The notes under the pieces were generated by a model, which saw only the letters and a list, made by a program, of their open reading frames with translations, ran no database searches and was not told the DNA's origin. Position numbers and translations under genes: made by a program. From NCBI GenBank assembly GCA_035547915.1, contig DASZTS010000106.1:1-60573 (forward strand): a DNA stretch of 60,573 bases. Direction: 5' to 3'. Origin of the DNA: DASSFG01 sp035547915 (GTDB taxonomy: Bacteria; Planctomycetota; Planctomycetia; Pirellulales; JAICIG01). Shown in pieces: positions 33,545 through 42,371 of this stretch (within the stretch, counting starts at the first letter, position 1; every line of letters starts with the position of its first letter).

Positions 33545-34386
33545 CGGGCGTTAGAGGCTACCAACCGCAAATCGCTCCAACCTGTTCGAGCGTTTCTTCG
33601 TCGAACGGAGCGTGTGTCGTCCGTCGGCGCGAGGATCAAGTCCCACGACTTGTGCGCCAGTGTGCCGGCAATCTGCACTGGCAGCGACAGGAGCGTTGCC
33701 AGTTCCGCCGAGCAATTGGTGTGCCTCGGAACGTTTCGTGAAGAAGGAGAACCTGGGCCCCGATCCACTCCTTCAAAGCCGCCCACGACGCACGCTAGAT
33801 GGTCCGACGGCTGTTCAACACTTGGCCATTACTCGTCGGCTAATGTCCATAATCTACGCACTCCAACCTGGCGTAACGGGGTGCAGTGTGATGCGGAGAT
33901 CGTGCGGCGCCGGCCGGTGTCACAAGTGCATCTGCGGGGAGCGGCGGCTGGCCTAAGAGCGGCTGACAGAACCCGAAAGTCCGAGCGCCTTGGGCGCAAG
34001 AATCGGCCGTAAAACGCCGATTCCTGTGAAGCTAAATCCGGTTTTGTCGGTTGCACCAAAGTCCGGTGCCCAGAAACTCGGACTGGCCTAGGGAGCCTGC
34101 AAGCCGTTTAGAATTGATCGACCGCGTGGGAGAGTGAATTCGGGTGTGTCGGCGCTCGGGCGGGTAGTGCTGGCGATGATCGTGGTGGCTAGAATACGGG
34201 CCACGGCTACCCGTCTTTTCCTGCAAATGACAGGGCGTGGCTCGACCCGGCGATTCAGGAGCCCGAGCGATTGCAGCCGATGCTGTGCCCGTCCCCAGCG
34301 GGCGAGACGGTGGCGTGTCCGTGAGCGCGGTGGTGAAAAACTGCCGAATGAGCGGGCAGAGTGAGTCGAGAAGCTTTCGTAGTCAC
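33545..34386. other. gene-poor stretch of 842 bases
   Basis: No open frame here resembles a protein. Bases 33951-34061 are copy C of the dispersed element. The remainder (33545-33950 and 34062-34386) looks like decayed or purely intergenic sequence, with upstream sequence for the membrane protein gene at 34387. Confidence 0.5.
33951..34061 (+). repeat. dispersed intergenic element, copy C
   Basis: Full-length copy. The hairpin is the cleanest of the set: AATCGG (34001-34006), bulged C, CGT, AAA loop, ACG, CCGATT (34017-34022). There is no long T-run after it (TTCCTG). The 3' block reads TCCGGTTTTGTCGGTTGCAC. The nearest downstream + gene starts at 34387. Confidence 0.75.
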
Positions 34387-35196
34387 ATGGACACAAGAAT
34401 CAAAGCTCTCGTTGTTGCCCATTTTGTGGCCTTCCTCATTGGCTGCGTGAGCGCTTTCCACCGCAATTGGCCAGATGTCCGAATCATAATCTTCATGGCC
34501 CTTCTCTTTGCCGAAGCTAGCCTCTTAGGAATTTGGGCCGCATTCGGGCAAGCAAGAGGAATGGTACGGATGTCGTTGGTTATTACGGCGCTCTTCAGCT
34601 GCTGGGCTTCGGTAGTTATCGCACAGCCCTACGGGGTCGACGCGTCGGAGGCGGTCGGTTACTTGCTGGTATTCAGCTTACCATGCGCGATCGTCTTTCT
34701 TGTCTTAAGGGGTCTTAGACGAGGCAGGAGGCGACTGACACTTCGCCGGGCGTGGGAACTCCCTACGCGTGAAGGCTTCCAGTTCTCAATCAGACATCTT
34801 CTGCTTGCCACGACCTCGGTGGCAGTCGTGTTGACTTTGGGTAAAGCGACAAGCGGCTGGCGACCTGACGATCGGTGGATCGAAACGCTGCTTGTAGTGG
34901 CAATCGTACCTCCATGCTTTGTCCTCGTCGGATTGGCGACTCTCTGGGCTGCACTTGGACTGAACCGACCGTTACCGCGGCTTTCGGTCGTCGCGGCCTC
35001 GGCGTTGCTGGTTGGACTTGTCCCGCCGTTCTGCGTTCCTTCGGACCACAATGCACGCGCCTTCGTAGTCTGGTCCGCTTTAACCGGCACGACGGTTTTC
35101 ATCAGTGGCGGCAGCCTGCTGGTCGTTCGCTCGGCCGGTTGGCGACTGTGCAGCGTCAATGAGCAGCTTGAATGCTGCGAGGCGATCGAGGCATGA
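34387..35196 (+). CDS. two-part membrane protein with an internal FQFSIRHLL module
   Basis: 269 residues from the ATG at 34387 (MDTRIKALVVAHFVAFLIG); the frame is open for 50 more codons upstream without a protein-like sequence. The first half has four hydrophobic helices. Around residue 130 a basic linker (RGLRRGRRRLTLRRAWELP) leads into GFQFSIRHLLLATTSVAVVL, the same module that starts the other small membrane proteins nearby, followed by three more helices. It looks like a fusion of an unknown four-helix part with one of these module proteins. The function is unknown. Confidence 0.65.
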   Translation: MDTRIKALVVAHFVAFLIGCVSAFHRNWPDVRIIIFMALLFAEASLLGIWAAFGQARGMVRMSLVITALFSCWASVVIAQPYGVDASEAVGYLLVFSLPCAIVFLVLRGLRRGRRRLTLRRAWELPTREGFQFSIRHLLLATTSVAVVLTLGKATSGWRPDDRWIETLLVVAIVPPCFVLVGLATLWAALGLNRPLPRLSVVAASALLVGLVPPFCVPSDHNARAFVVWSALTGTTVFISGGSLLVVRSAGWRLCSVNEQLECCEAIEA

Positions 35197-35260
35197 ACGT
35201 GGGGCATGAACTCGTCACGATGGGGTTGTTGATGACGAAGGGTAACCGTGAGGGGTTGAA

Positions 35261-36736
35261 ATGAAAAACGATGTCTACCGAGTCACTGCGGCGTTTTTTC
35301 TCACCTTCGGCTTCGCCCCGGCGATGGCGCACGCTCAGGGTGGCGGCGGCCTTTTTTTCGGCGGCGTACCGGGCGGAGGCGGCGGAGCCATTGCCGGCGG
35401 GGGTTGGCAGGCAGGCGGCCTCCCCGGGGCCGGAAACCCTGCGGGAATTGGCATTGCACCCGGCATCGGCGGCAATGCCCCGAGATGGATCGGAGGCCCT
35501 CCGGGTGGGATGAACGGCTTCAACGGCGGCATGCCCGCCACGGCAACGTCCTGGTCGAACGCCCACCCCTATCCTTGGTACAACGGTCATTGGCACCATC
35601 ATTGGAATGGCAACGGCTTCGGCGGCTATCGGACCTTCCCAATGTTGCCACCACTCTCGGCAGTCCTCACGAGCAACTCGGCACCGTCGTCTCCCTGGGA
35701 TCGATATGGCACCGGTTCCGGCATGGGTGGCTATGCGGGCGGAAATTATCCGTTGGGCTGGGGACAGGGCGGCTGGGGTATGGGCAGCCCTTGGTACAAC
35801 AGCGGTTACGTTGCGTACTACAATCCGTACAACGATCCCGGCGTAACCACCACGTTCAATTATGGGCGGCCGATCCCCGTCCCGACCGGCGCCAAGGTCG
35901 CCGACACCGACAATCCCGCCGTTGGCCTGGCCATCGATAACTTCCGCGCCGGCGACTACGCGAAAGCTCTGGCGCTCGTCGAAGGCGTCATTCGCATCCA
36001 ACCTTACGACGCTGCCGCTCACGAGTTGCGAGGTCTGATTCTGTTCGCGACGAAGAGGTACACGGCGGCCGCCGCCACGGTTCACTCTGTGCTGGCCATC
36101 GGCCCCGGCTGGGACTGGACGACGCTCAGCAGCCTCTATTCCGACATGAACATGTACATGTCGCAACTTACGGCACTGGAGGGTTACGTCGATCTTCACC
36201 CGCGTGATGCCAGCGCCCGGTTTTTGCTGGCCTATCATTACATAACTGCGGGGCATACCGACGTAGCGAAAGAACAGCTCGAACAGGTTGTGGCCCTGGT
36301 ACCCAGCGACAAGCTCGCTGCCGAGCTGCTGCAAATGATCGATCGTGATACCGCGGCGGTGCCGCCTGGCAACGCCCCCGCCGCTGGACAGCCTAATGTT
36401 CAGGCACCTGCTCTCGACGCCAAGCCGGTGAATCCAGCAGCGCTCTTTGGCAAATGGCACGCCAAGCGAGACGATGGTACCGTCGAGCTTGAACTAAGGG
36501 CCGACGGCAAGTTCACATGGAAAATGACAAGAGCAGGTCCGCCACAGGCTGGGTTGGTTGCCGGCTCTGGATTCGCTACCGGCTCCTTCACTCTGCACAA
36601 CGCGACCTTGACATTGAACGGGGCACCTAATGAGGGCTCGATGGTCGCGCAGGTGAGTATCGAAGGTGGAAACAGCTTCACGTTCAAGCCGCTGGGCGGC
36701 CCACCCAACGATCCGGGCCTGACATTCATCAAATAA
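35261..36736 (+). CDS. secreted Gly-rich protein with TPR domain and C-terminal beta domain
   Basis: 491 residues. A signal peptide (AAFFLTFGFAPAMAHA) is followed by about 150 residues rich in Gly, Pro, Trp, Tyr and Asn of low complexity (GGGLFFGGVPGGGG and onward, YNGHWHHHWNGNGFGG). Residues about 215-350 form TPR-like helices (NFRAGDYAKALALVEGVIRI, RDASARFLLAYHYITAGH). The last 100 residues are beta-rich (FGKWHAKRDDGTVELELRA), a short lipocalin-like or TIGR-type domain often found behind TPRs in planctomycetes. The disordered, aromatic Gly-rich start suggests a cell-surface or matrix location; the function is unknown. Confidence 0.75.
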   Translation: MKNDVYRVTAAFFLTFGFAPAMAHAQGGGGLFFGGVPGGGGGAIAGGGWQAGGLPGAGNPAGIGIAPGIGGNAPRWIGGPPGGMNGFNGGMPATATSWSNAHPYPWYNGHWHHHWNGNGFGGYRTFPMLPPLSAVLTSNSAPSSPWDRYGTGSGMGGYAGGNYPLGWGQGGWGMGSPWYNSGYVAYYNPYNDPGVTTTFNYGRPIPVPTGAKVADTDNPAVGLAIDNFRAGDYAKALALVEGVIRIQPYDAAAHELRGLILFATKRYTAAAATVHSVLAIGPGWDWTTLSSLYSDMNMYMSQLTALEGYVDLHPRDASARFLLAYHYITAGHTDVAKEQLEQVVALVPSDKLAAELLQMIDRDTAAVPPGNAPAAGQPNVQAPALDAKPVNPAALFGKWHAKRDDGTVELELRADGKFTWKMTRAGPPQAGLVAGSGFATGSFTLHNATLTLNGAPNEGSMVAQVSIEGGNSFTFKPLGGPPNDPGLTFIK

Positions 36737-36807
36737 TTCAAACTGTAGCTCGTCGTCCATGCCGTCGGCGCCTGCCAACACACTGCAGGCGCAACGCTCA
36801 CGTCTGA

Positions 36808-37089
36808 TTAATCGAACGTCGTGCGACGCGCAACGACGGTAAGAATCGAAAACCCCAAGAACCAGCCGCCGAGCCCCAGCGACACTGCTCCGCTGGCCAC
36901 GAAGACCGCGAAGCGTATTCCTTTGGAGTTGCGGCTGAACTGTAAGCAGCAATCGCCGACGAATAGCAACAATGCCCCCCCACTTGCAATTCCCGCGAAC
37001 ACGGGAACATCACGGTTGAGCCAGCAAGCGACGCCGACCATGAGCACGACCACCAGCAACGCTCGGAGGGTGAACTGTGGACGTGGCAT
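36808..37089 (-). CDS. small membrane protein with PQFTLRALL-type N-terminus
   Basis: 93 residues. MPRPQFTLRALLVVVLMVGV repeats the module of the neighbouring small proteins. Three hydrophobic segments are visible: the entry helix, VFAGIASGGALLLFVGDCCL and FVASGAVSLGLGGWFLGFSI. A basic stretch (SRNSKGIR) joins the second and third. The function is unknown. A decayed small gene lies directly upstream on the same strand, its last readable codons overlapping the start region. Confidence 0.65.
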   Translation of the reverse strand: MPRPQFTLRALLVVVLMVGVACWLNRDVPVFAGIASGGALLLFVGDCCLQFSRNSKGIRFAVFVASGAVSLGLGGWFLGFSILTVVARRTTFD

Positions 37090-37094
37090 GGGTT

Positions 37095-37296
37095 ATCGCT
37101 TGGTGGATTGGACTTGTCCAGGAGCGCCCGCAAGTCGTCGGCAATGCGTTCGTGACCCGCACGGCTCGCCAGCCGACGACCATCCAAAAGATCGTCGACA
37201 CGACGCGAAAGAGGGCTTCGACACCGGCGATCAGCAATGGCAAATTCGGCAAATTGTATCCATCGGTGGGTCCTTCAAGCTGAACTGAAACCGTCG
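37095..37296 (-). pseudogene. decayed small membrane-protein gene with a frameshift, preceded by an orphan RRFQFSLK fragment
   Basis: Minus-strand reading gives LPNLPLLIAGVEALFRVVST then IFWMVVGWRAVR in one frame. One frame over it continues as HERIADDLRALLDKSN. Together they resemble a known planctomycete pattern of a short membrane anchor followed by WRAxRAHERIADxL, broken near 37160. Further upstream (37273-37296) CGACGGTTTCAGTTCAGCTT encodes RRFQFSL, nearly identical in DNA to the start of the gene at 31985, but it runs into a stop after some 20 codons in all. No ATG serves the main fragment. I read this as two relics, though a sequencing error in the first is possible. Confidence 0.4.
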
Positions 37297-37714
37297 GTCA
37301 TGCGTCCAGCATAGCCGCCCTCGGAGTCGGCACCCAAGACCGTGGCAGCAGTCCACGCACGAAAGGGTGCAAATTTGCACGGTTTCCCGACAACTAGCAT
37401 CAGGCGAAGGAGGAATTGTCCTTCGGTTGCCCTGAAGTCGCATACACAAAATCAAGAGCGGTCTCCCCAAAAGTTGTAGGCCATACGCCAGGTCAATTTG
37501 GCTTATTCGGTTTCCGCGCGCCGGCCGATAGGAGGTTTAGACGTCGGCGAAATACCCGCTTTACCCGCCACGTTCGTCCCGAATCATCGGGATCGTTTCG
37601 CGTCTCTTATCGAACACCTCGACGGGGTTGCCAGCAGCCGGTCGATGCACCGCAGTCGTGCCAGCTTGCCCGTCCGGCCCCCCTTCAGAGCAAGCCGCAC
37701 CGGGAGAATCGCGC
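37297..37714 (+). other. intergenic stretch of 418 bases before the DUF11 protein gene
   Basis: No gene recognised. It contains the upstream sequence for the secreted protein gene at 37715; I see no convincing -35/-10 pair and no strong inverted repeat. Confidence 0.4.
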
Positions 37715-39832
37715 ATGGCACTGTTCAAGAATTTCATGGCCCGCGTTCGTCGTGAAAGCCGCCCTCATCGCAAGGTGGGGCATGGGCCAGCCCGCCGGAA
37801 AACTCGCCTGCCGTTTGGCGGTTTGGAACAGCTCGAGCATCGCACGTACCTTGCCGCCGATCTGGCCGTGACCAACGTCGCATCGACCGCGGCCGCGGTC
37901 GTGCCCGGCGACGTCGTGGAATACCACATCACCATCCAGAATAACGGCAACAGCAACGCTACGAACACCATTGTCACCGATCAGCTTCCCACGGGTGAAA
38001 CGTTCATGGGGTTGGAAGTGCCCAACGCCGCTTCCTCGCCGGATATCAGCTACGACCAGTCGACGAACACGGTGACCTACAACGCGGGAACGGTCGTGGG
38101 CATCGGCAGCACTGCGCAAGCCAACGTCTTCGCGCTGGTCAACTCGTCCGCCAGCGGCACGCTCACCAACACGGCCAACGCCTACAGCGCCGACGACCCG
38201 ACCCACTCGTCCGCGGGCACCGCGGCGAGCAGCCAGCAGCAGAACAGCGCCTCATCGCTGGGAGCCGGCGCCACGGACCTGGCGATCAGCGTTTATGCCG
38301 CGAACGACAACATGCCGGTCAATCCGGGCGGCATCGATACCGAAACCTACAACATCGTGGTGAAGAACGACGGCCCGAATACGGCCACTGGCGTGGTGGT
38401 GACCGACTACCTGCCTGCCTCGTTTCCCGGTACGAACACGAGCGAGCCCAGTGGCGTCAACCTGACATTCCCTGAGACTGACGTGGCTCAAGCCACACTT
38501 CCGGATCTCAACGCTGGCGCGTCGGAGACCTTCACGATCACGTTCGACGGACCCGATACGCCGCCCGGTGCGCTCATCAACACCGCCTTCGTCACCGACG
38601 CCAACGGCGACTCCGATCCGACCGATAACAGCGCGACCACGGTGACGCCCGTCAATCCATCGGCCGGTTCGGCCGTCGACCTGTCGGTGACACAGAGCGC
38701 GGCATCGCTCAGCCCGCCCAATCAGCCGCTGGTTTATACGGTCACTGTGACGAACAACAGCGGCAGCACCGACGCCACGAATGTGTACGTGAACGATCTG
38801 CTTCCCATGACGACGACCTTTGTGGGCGGGAGCACGAGCGTGGGTGGCGTTGACCTAGTGGCCCAGTCGGGCTCGGTCGTTTCCGCATTGTTCCCGACGC
38901 TCGCTCACGGTACGAGCGCGACACTCACGATCACCGTCACGCCGAGCGCCAGCGGCACGCTCGCCAACTCGGCCTACGTCGAATCGGCCGACGACGTCGA
39001 TTCGAGCCAGACCGACAACGGCTCGACGCTCTATACATCCGCCGGACTCGTGTCCAATTTCGAGGCGGGTACGCCCGGCGACGGCACGAGTCAGACCTTC
39101 ATCGGCAACTTGTACTATGAGTTGCTGGGACGGGCGGGCGACGCAGGCGGGGTCACCTACTGGTTGAACTTCCTGCAGTCGGCCGGGAGTGCGGGGCGCG
39201 CGGAGGTGGTGGCCGATTTCTTGAATTCGACCGAGTATAAGACGGTCCTCGTGAGGGACGCATATCAAACGCTGTTGGGCCGCGCGCCCGACGCGGCTGG
39301 CATGCAGTATTGGCTGCAAGAATTGGGCTATCCTTCCTCGGCGGATGGCCAGGCCGGCACGGTCGACGAAAAACTCCTCGTGATCACGATCGCCAGTTCA
39401 AACGAGTACTACTCCAAGGCGGGGAACACGAATCAGGGTTGGGTCGACTGGCTCTATCTCGACCTGCTCGGCCGACATGCCGATCCGTCGGGCGAGGCCT
39501 ATTGGACCCAACAGGCGGACAATTTAACGCCGGCTACGCGCGGGACGCTCGTCCTCAGCCTGCTCAACTCGGCCGAGGTCGAGGAGAAGCTGCTCAACAC
39601 CGACTACCCGAACGCGGGCAGTTCGTCTTCACCCGGCACGATCATGGGCGGCAGTTACGCATTGGCCAACATCACGGGCGGTGGTTGGGAGAATCTCTAT
39701 CTGCAAGGTCCCTACATCGTGACCGGCGGTGCCACCGATCCGTTCCTCACGCAACTCCAAGCGCAGGTGAACTGGGACGACGTGATCGCCGGCATCCTGG
39801 AATCGAGCCAGTACTACACCAACTCCAACTAA
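37715..39832 (+). CDS. secreted surface protein with three DUF11-type repeats and a DUF4214 domain
   Basis: 705 residues from the ATG at 37715, preceded by GGGAGA; the frame opens 29 codons earlier without support. The N-terminus lacks a classic signal peptide but holds RLPFGGLEQLEHRTYLAAD, the LExLExR-x-L-x-AD type sorting segment of planctomycete extracellular proteins. Three DUF11/CARDB-like beta repeats follow (about 48-170, 185-315 and 325-450), each with a block like YTVTVTNNSGSTDATNVYV. DUF4214 occupies about 480-610, with NLYYELLGRAGDAGGVTYWL and a repeat of it in DAYQTLLGRAPDAAGMQYWL. It probably acts as an adhesin or S-layer-associated protein; the substrate is unknown. Confidence 0.87.
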   Translation: MALFKNFMARVRRESRPHRKVGHGPARRKTRLPFGGLEQLEHRTYLAADLAVTNVASTAAAVVPGDVVEYHITIQNNGNSNATNTIVTDQLPTGETFMGLEVPNAASSPDISYDQSTNTVTYNAGTVVGIGSTAQANVFALVNSSASGTLTNTANAYSADDPTHSSAGTAASSQQQNSASSLGAGATDLAISVYAANDNMPVNPGGIDTETYNIVVKNDGPNTATGVVVTDYLPASFPGTNTSEPSGVNLTFPETDVAQATLPDLNAGASETFTITFDGPDTPPGALINTAFVTDANGDSDPTDNSATTVTPVNPSAGSAVDLSVTQSAASLSPPNQPLVYTVTVTNNSGSTDATNVYVNDLLPMTTTFVGGSTSVGGVDLVAQSGSVVSALFPTLAHGTSATLTITVTPSASGTLANSAYVESADDVDSSQTDNGSTLYTSAGLVSNFEAGTPGDGTSQTFIGNLYYELLGRAGDAGGVTYWLNFLQSAGSAGRAEVVADFLNSTEYKTVLVRDAYQTLLGRAPDAAGMQYWLQELGYPSSADGQAGTVDEKLLVITIASSNEYYSKAGNTNQGWVDWLYLDLLGRHADPSGEAYWTQQADNLTPATRGTLVLSLLNSAEVEEKLLNTDYPNAGSSSSPGTIMGGSYALANITGGGWENLYLQGPYIVTGGATDPFLTQLQAQVNWDDVIAGILESSQYYTNSN

Positions 39833-40172
39833 CGGCCGGCCACGCCCGGCCCGATTGAGCTCGCAAATCCGCGAAGCGGCGACGGAAGTATTTCTGCGCC
39901 GGACCTACCGTCGCCGCTCTCGCGGGTTTTTGCATCAGGCTGACGATCCAAGGCGCGCTCCTTCCCGCCCTCCTCCGGGCGTTTGCAACCAATCTCACGG
40001 GCGGGGATGCTCGTCCCCGCTTCCTTCAAGCGTCCGTTTGCAGACACAGCTCTCGTCGAGAGCGGTGATGCTTCCATAGAACGACGCAAGGCATTTATCT
40101 GTAATGCTTTGTATCTCACGATCCGTGTCGTGGTGCCACGCGATTGGAAGCGGATATGCGTAAAATGGATAA
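39833..40172 (+). other. intergenic stretch upstream of the BMC locus
   Basis: 340 bases without a gene. Two small palindromes are visible: GCATT...AATGC (40091-40107) and CGTGG-TG-CCACG (40129-40140). The second lies 33 bases before the candidate promoter and could be an operator for the DeoR-type regulator, but I see no second copy to support this. Confidence 0.4.
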
Positions 40173-40201
40173 ATGACGATATATTTTTGTCGTCCTATAC
40201 T
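40173..40201 (+). promoter_or_regulatory. candidate sigma-70-type promoter of the BMC operon
   Basis: -35-like ATGACG (40173-40178), 17-base spacer, -10 TATACT (40196-40201) in an AT-rich stretch unusual for this GC-rich region. Transcription would begin near 40208, downstream of the ATG at 40173, which argues that the regulator is translated from a later start. Confidence 0.45.
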
Positions 40202-40251
40202 TGATAAGTGGCAAAATCGTGATAATAATCTGTCATCTGAAGACAATTCAG

Positions 40252-41042
40252 TGGTGGAAATCCTCTATCCCGTGGAAGAACGGAGAAACCGGCTGCTAGA
40301 GTTGGTGCGGGCGCAAGGCTTTGCCGCGCTGCCCGACCTGGCCGAGGCATTGAAGGTGTCGGAGTCGACCGTTCGCCGCGACCTGGAGTACCTGGAGGAG
40401 TCGGGTACGGCCAAGCGGACCCACGGTGGCGTGTTCTATACGGGCACGTCACCCAAGCTGCCGCACTTCGATGAGCGGCAGCCGGCACAGTGGGACAAGA
40501 AGCGAGCCATCGCCAGCCGTGCGGTCGAGTTGATCGAAAACGGCGACACGGTGCTGCTCGACGGAGGGACGACCACCTACGAAGTGGCTCGGCTGCTCGT
40601 CGGCCGGCCGCTACAGGTCGTAACGAACTCACTCCCCGTGGCCAACCTGTTCGCCTCGAGTGCCAACACCGATCTGGTGCTCGTGGGCGGATATGTCTAT
40701 CCGCGGACCGGGGTGTCGTTGGGGCCGTACGCCAACGAGATGCTCGCCCGGCTTAACGTGCGGAGAACCGTGCTCAGCGTGTCGGGCATCAACGAGCGGG
40801 GCTGCTTCAACAACAACCTGCTGCTGGTGGAGACCGAGCGGGCCATGATGCGGGCGGCAGAGGAAGTCATCGTGGTGGCCGATAGCACGAAGTTCGGCCA
40901 CCAGAGCCTAGCCCTGCTGTGCAGCCTGGAAGAGATCAGCCACTTCGTCGTCGACAACGAGATCGGCACCGATTGGCGCAGCAAGCTGCTCGCCGCCGGC
41001 ACCGACTTGATCATCGCCGAGGGAATAGCGAACGAAACGTAG
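40252..41042 (+). CDS. DeoR-family transcriptional regulator of the BMC locus
   Basis: About 263 residues from the GTG at 40252; the family normally begins just before EERRNRLLELV. An ATG at 40173 would add 26 residues without homology and lies in the putative promoter. The DeoR HTH covers about 14-60 (EALKVSESTVRRDLEYLEES, then THGGV). The effector domain has the DeoRC sugar-phosphate-binding blocks DTVLLDGGTTTYEVARLL, VVTNSLPVANL, VADSTKFG and HFVVDNEI. Members repress sugar operons and are released by a phosphorylated sugar. It heads the BMC genes in the same orientation, 72 bases before pduL, as in other PVC-type BMC loci. Confidence 0.92.
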
Positions 41043-41114
41043 TCACAGGGAAGAAAAGCCAGAAGGCGGAGTGGGACGAGGTGGCCATGCCACCGCACTC
41101 GATGGTTGCAGGCA

Positions 41115-41777
41115 ATGAACACAACAAGCACGCTCGATCGTGAAACAATAGAACGCATCGTCCGCCAGATCGTGCTCACGCGCACTCAAGAGTCGCACGG
41201 GCCGAAGCTGGTGGTGAGCATCTCCGCGCGTCATCTGCACCTGACGGACGAACACGTCGAAACGTTGTTCGGCCCGGGCCGCAAACTCACCCCCATGAAA
41301 GACCTCTACCAGGACGGCTTTTATGCGGCGGAGGAGACCGTCATGGTGGTGGGTCCGAAGCGTCGCATGCTGCCTTCGGTACGCGTTCTGGGGCCGACAC
41401 GGCCACAGAGCCAGGTCGAACTTGCCTTCACCGACGGCATCTCGCTCGGCATCGATCTGCCGGTGCGTGCCAGCGGCAAGATCGCCGGCACGCCCGGTTG
41501 CGTGCTGGTCGGCCCGAAGGGGGTCGTCGAGCTCAAGGAAGGGGTGATTCGTGCCGAGCGGCACGTGCACATGAACCTCGACCACGCCCGGCACTACGGC
41601 GTCAAGAACGGCGACCGCATGAGCCTGCGCATCGACTCGTCATGCTCTCTCGTGCTGCGCGACCTGCTCGTGCGGGCCGATAAAACCAGCAAGCTCGAAG
41701 TCCACCTCGACACCGACGAGGGAAACGCCGCCGACCTCGACCATGCCGCGAAAGTCGAGCTGCTGCGGCAGGACTGA
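41115..41777 (+). CDS. pduL: phosphate propanoyltransferase (BMC-type phosphotransacylase)
   Basis: 220 residues from the ATG at 41115 with GCAGG a few bases upstream. The N-terminal TLDRETIERIVRQIVLTRT is an amphipathic helix of the encapsulation-peptide type. Two PduL domains follow: VVSISARHLHLTDEHVETLF with zinc ligands H40 and H42, and VIRAERHVHMN with another His pair. QSQVELAFTDG and GPKGVVELKEG are also family-typical. It exchanges CoA for phosphate on the acyl-CoA made by the aldehyde dehydrogenase, giving acyl-phosphate for the kinase at 42678, and recycles CoA inside the shell. Confidence 0.96.
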   Translation: MNTTSTLDRETIERIVRQIVLTRTQESHGPKLVVSISARHLHLTDEHVETLFGPGRKLTPMKDLYQDGFYAAEETVMVVGPKRRMLPSVRVLGPTRPQSQVELAFTDGISLGIDLPVRASGKIAGTPGCVLVGPKGVVELKEGVIRAERHVHMNLDHARHYGVKNGDRMSLRIDSSCSLVLRDLLVRADKTSKLEVHLDTDEGNAADLDHAAKVELLRQD

Positions 41778-41865
41778 CCGCGGCCGAGAACGTAAAGATT
41801 AAACCAACGAACTAACAGCGAACTCTTTAACACCTTTCTAACCTAAACTCCGGAGGCGTGATTTC

Positions 41866-42174
41866 ATGGCAAAACAAAAGGCAATGGAAGCGCTGGGCAT
41901 GATCGAGACCAAGGGATTTGTCTGCCTGATCGAGGCCAGCGACGCGATGATGAAGGCGGCTAATGTCGACTTTCTCGGCTGGGACAAGGTCGGCAGCGGC
42001 CTGGTGACGGCCTTCGTCACGGGCGACGTGGCGGCCGTCAAAGCAGCCACCGACGCCGGCGCGGCAGCCGCCGGACGCATCGGCGAAGTCGTCAGCGTGC
42101 AGATCATTCCCCGCCCGCACGACGACCTCGGCATCGTCCTCCCCGCCGCGACCAAGGGCGGCGACCTCGGCTAA
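41866..42174 (+). CDS. BMC-H hexameric shell protein 1 (PduA/EutM type)
   Basis: 102 residues, single BMC domain (PF00936-type), with GGAGG upstream of the ATG. EALGMIETKGFVCLIEASDA is the canonical start; GSGLVTAFVTGDVAAVKAAT and AGAAAAGRIGEVVSVQIIPRPH complete the fold. The pore loop that usually reads KIGSG is here DKVGSGL. A 12-residue Gly-rich extension follows the domain. Six subunits form a flat hexamer that tiles the shell facets and lets small metabolites through. Confidence 0.97.
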   Translation: MAKQKAMEALGMIETKGFVCLIEASDAMMKAANVDFLGWDKVGSGLVTAFVTGDVAAVKAATDAGAAAAGRIGEVVSVQIIPRPHDDLGIVLPAATKGGDLG

Positions 42175-42204
42175 TTTTGATTGCGGTTGAGGAATGGGAT
42201 AGCA

Positions 42205-42275
42205 GTTGAGAACCGATTCCGCACGTTCAATGGGACACCGCGACTGAATCAGGAATGAGTTTAGAACCGATTCCG
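42205..42275 (+). repeat. short direct repeat between the two BMC-H genes
   Basis: GTTGAGAACCGATTCCG (42205-42221) recurs as GTTTAGAACCGATTCCG (42259-42275), 16 of 17 bases identical and 54 bases apart, with looser similarity around both. It lies in the 197-base gap between the two hexamer genes, otherwise the longest gap within the shell-and-enzyme genes. It may reflect a processing site, an intergenic duplication or a protein-binding pair. Confidence 0.5.
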
Positions 42276-42371
42276 ACGCTCGATAGAGACCGGATCGGTT
42301 CGCGTGGTGGGTGATGCCCACCCAGCAAGACAAGTAGATCGACAAACATAAAAAATCAGGACACTTTACAA

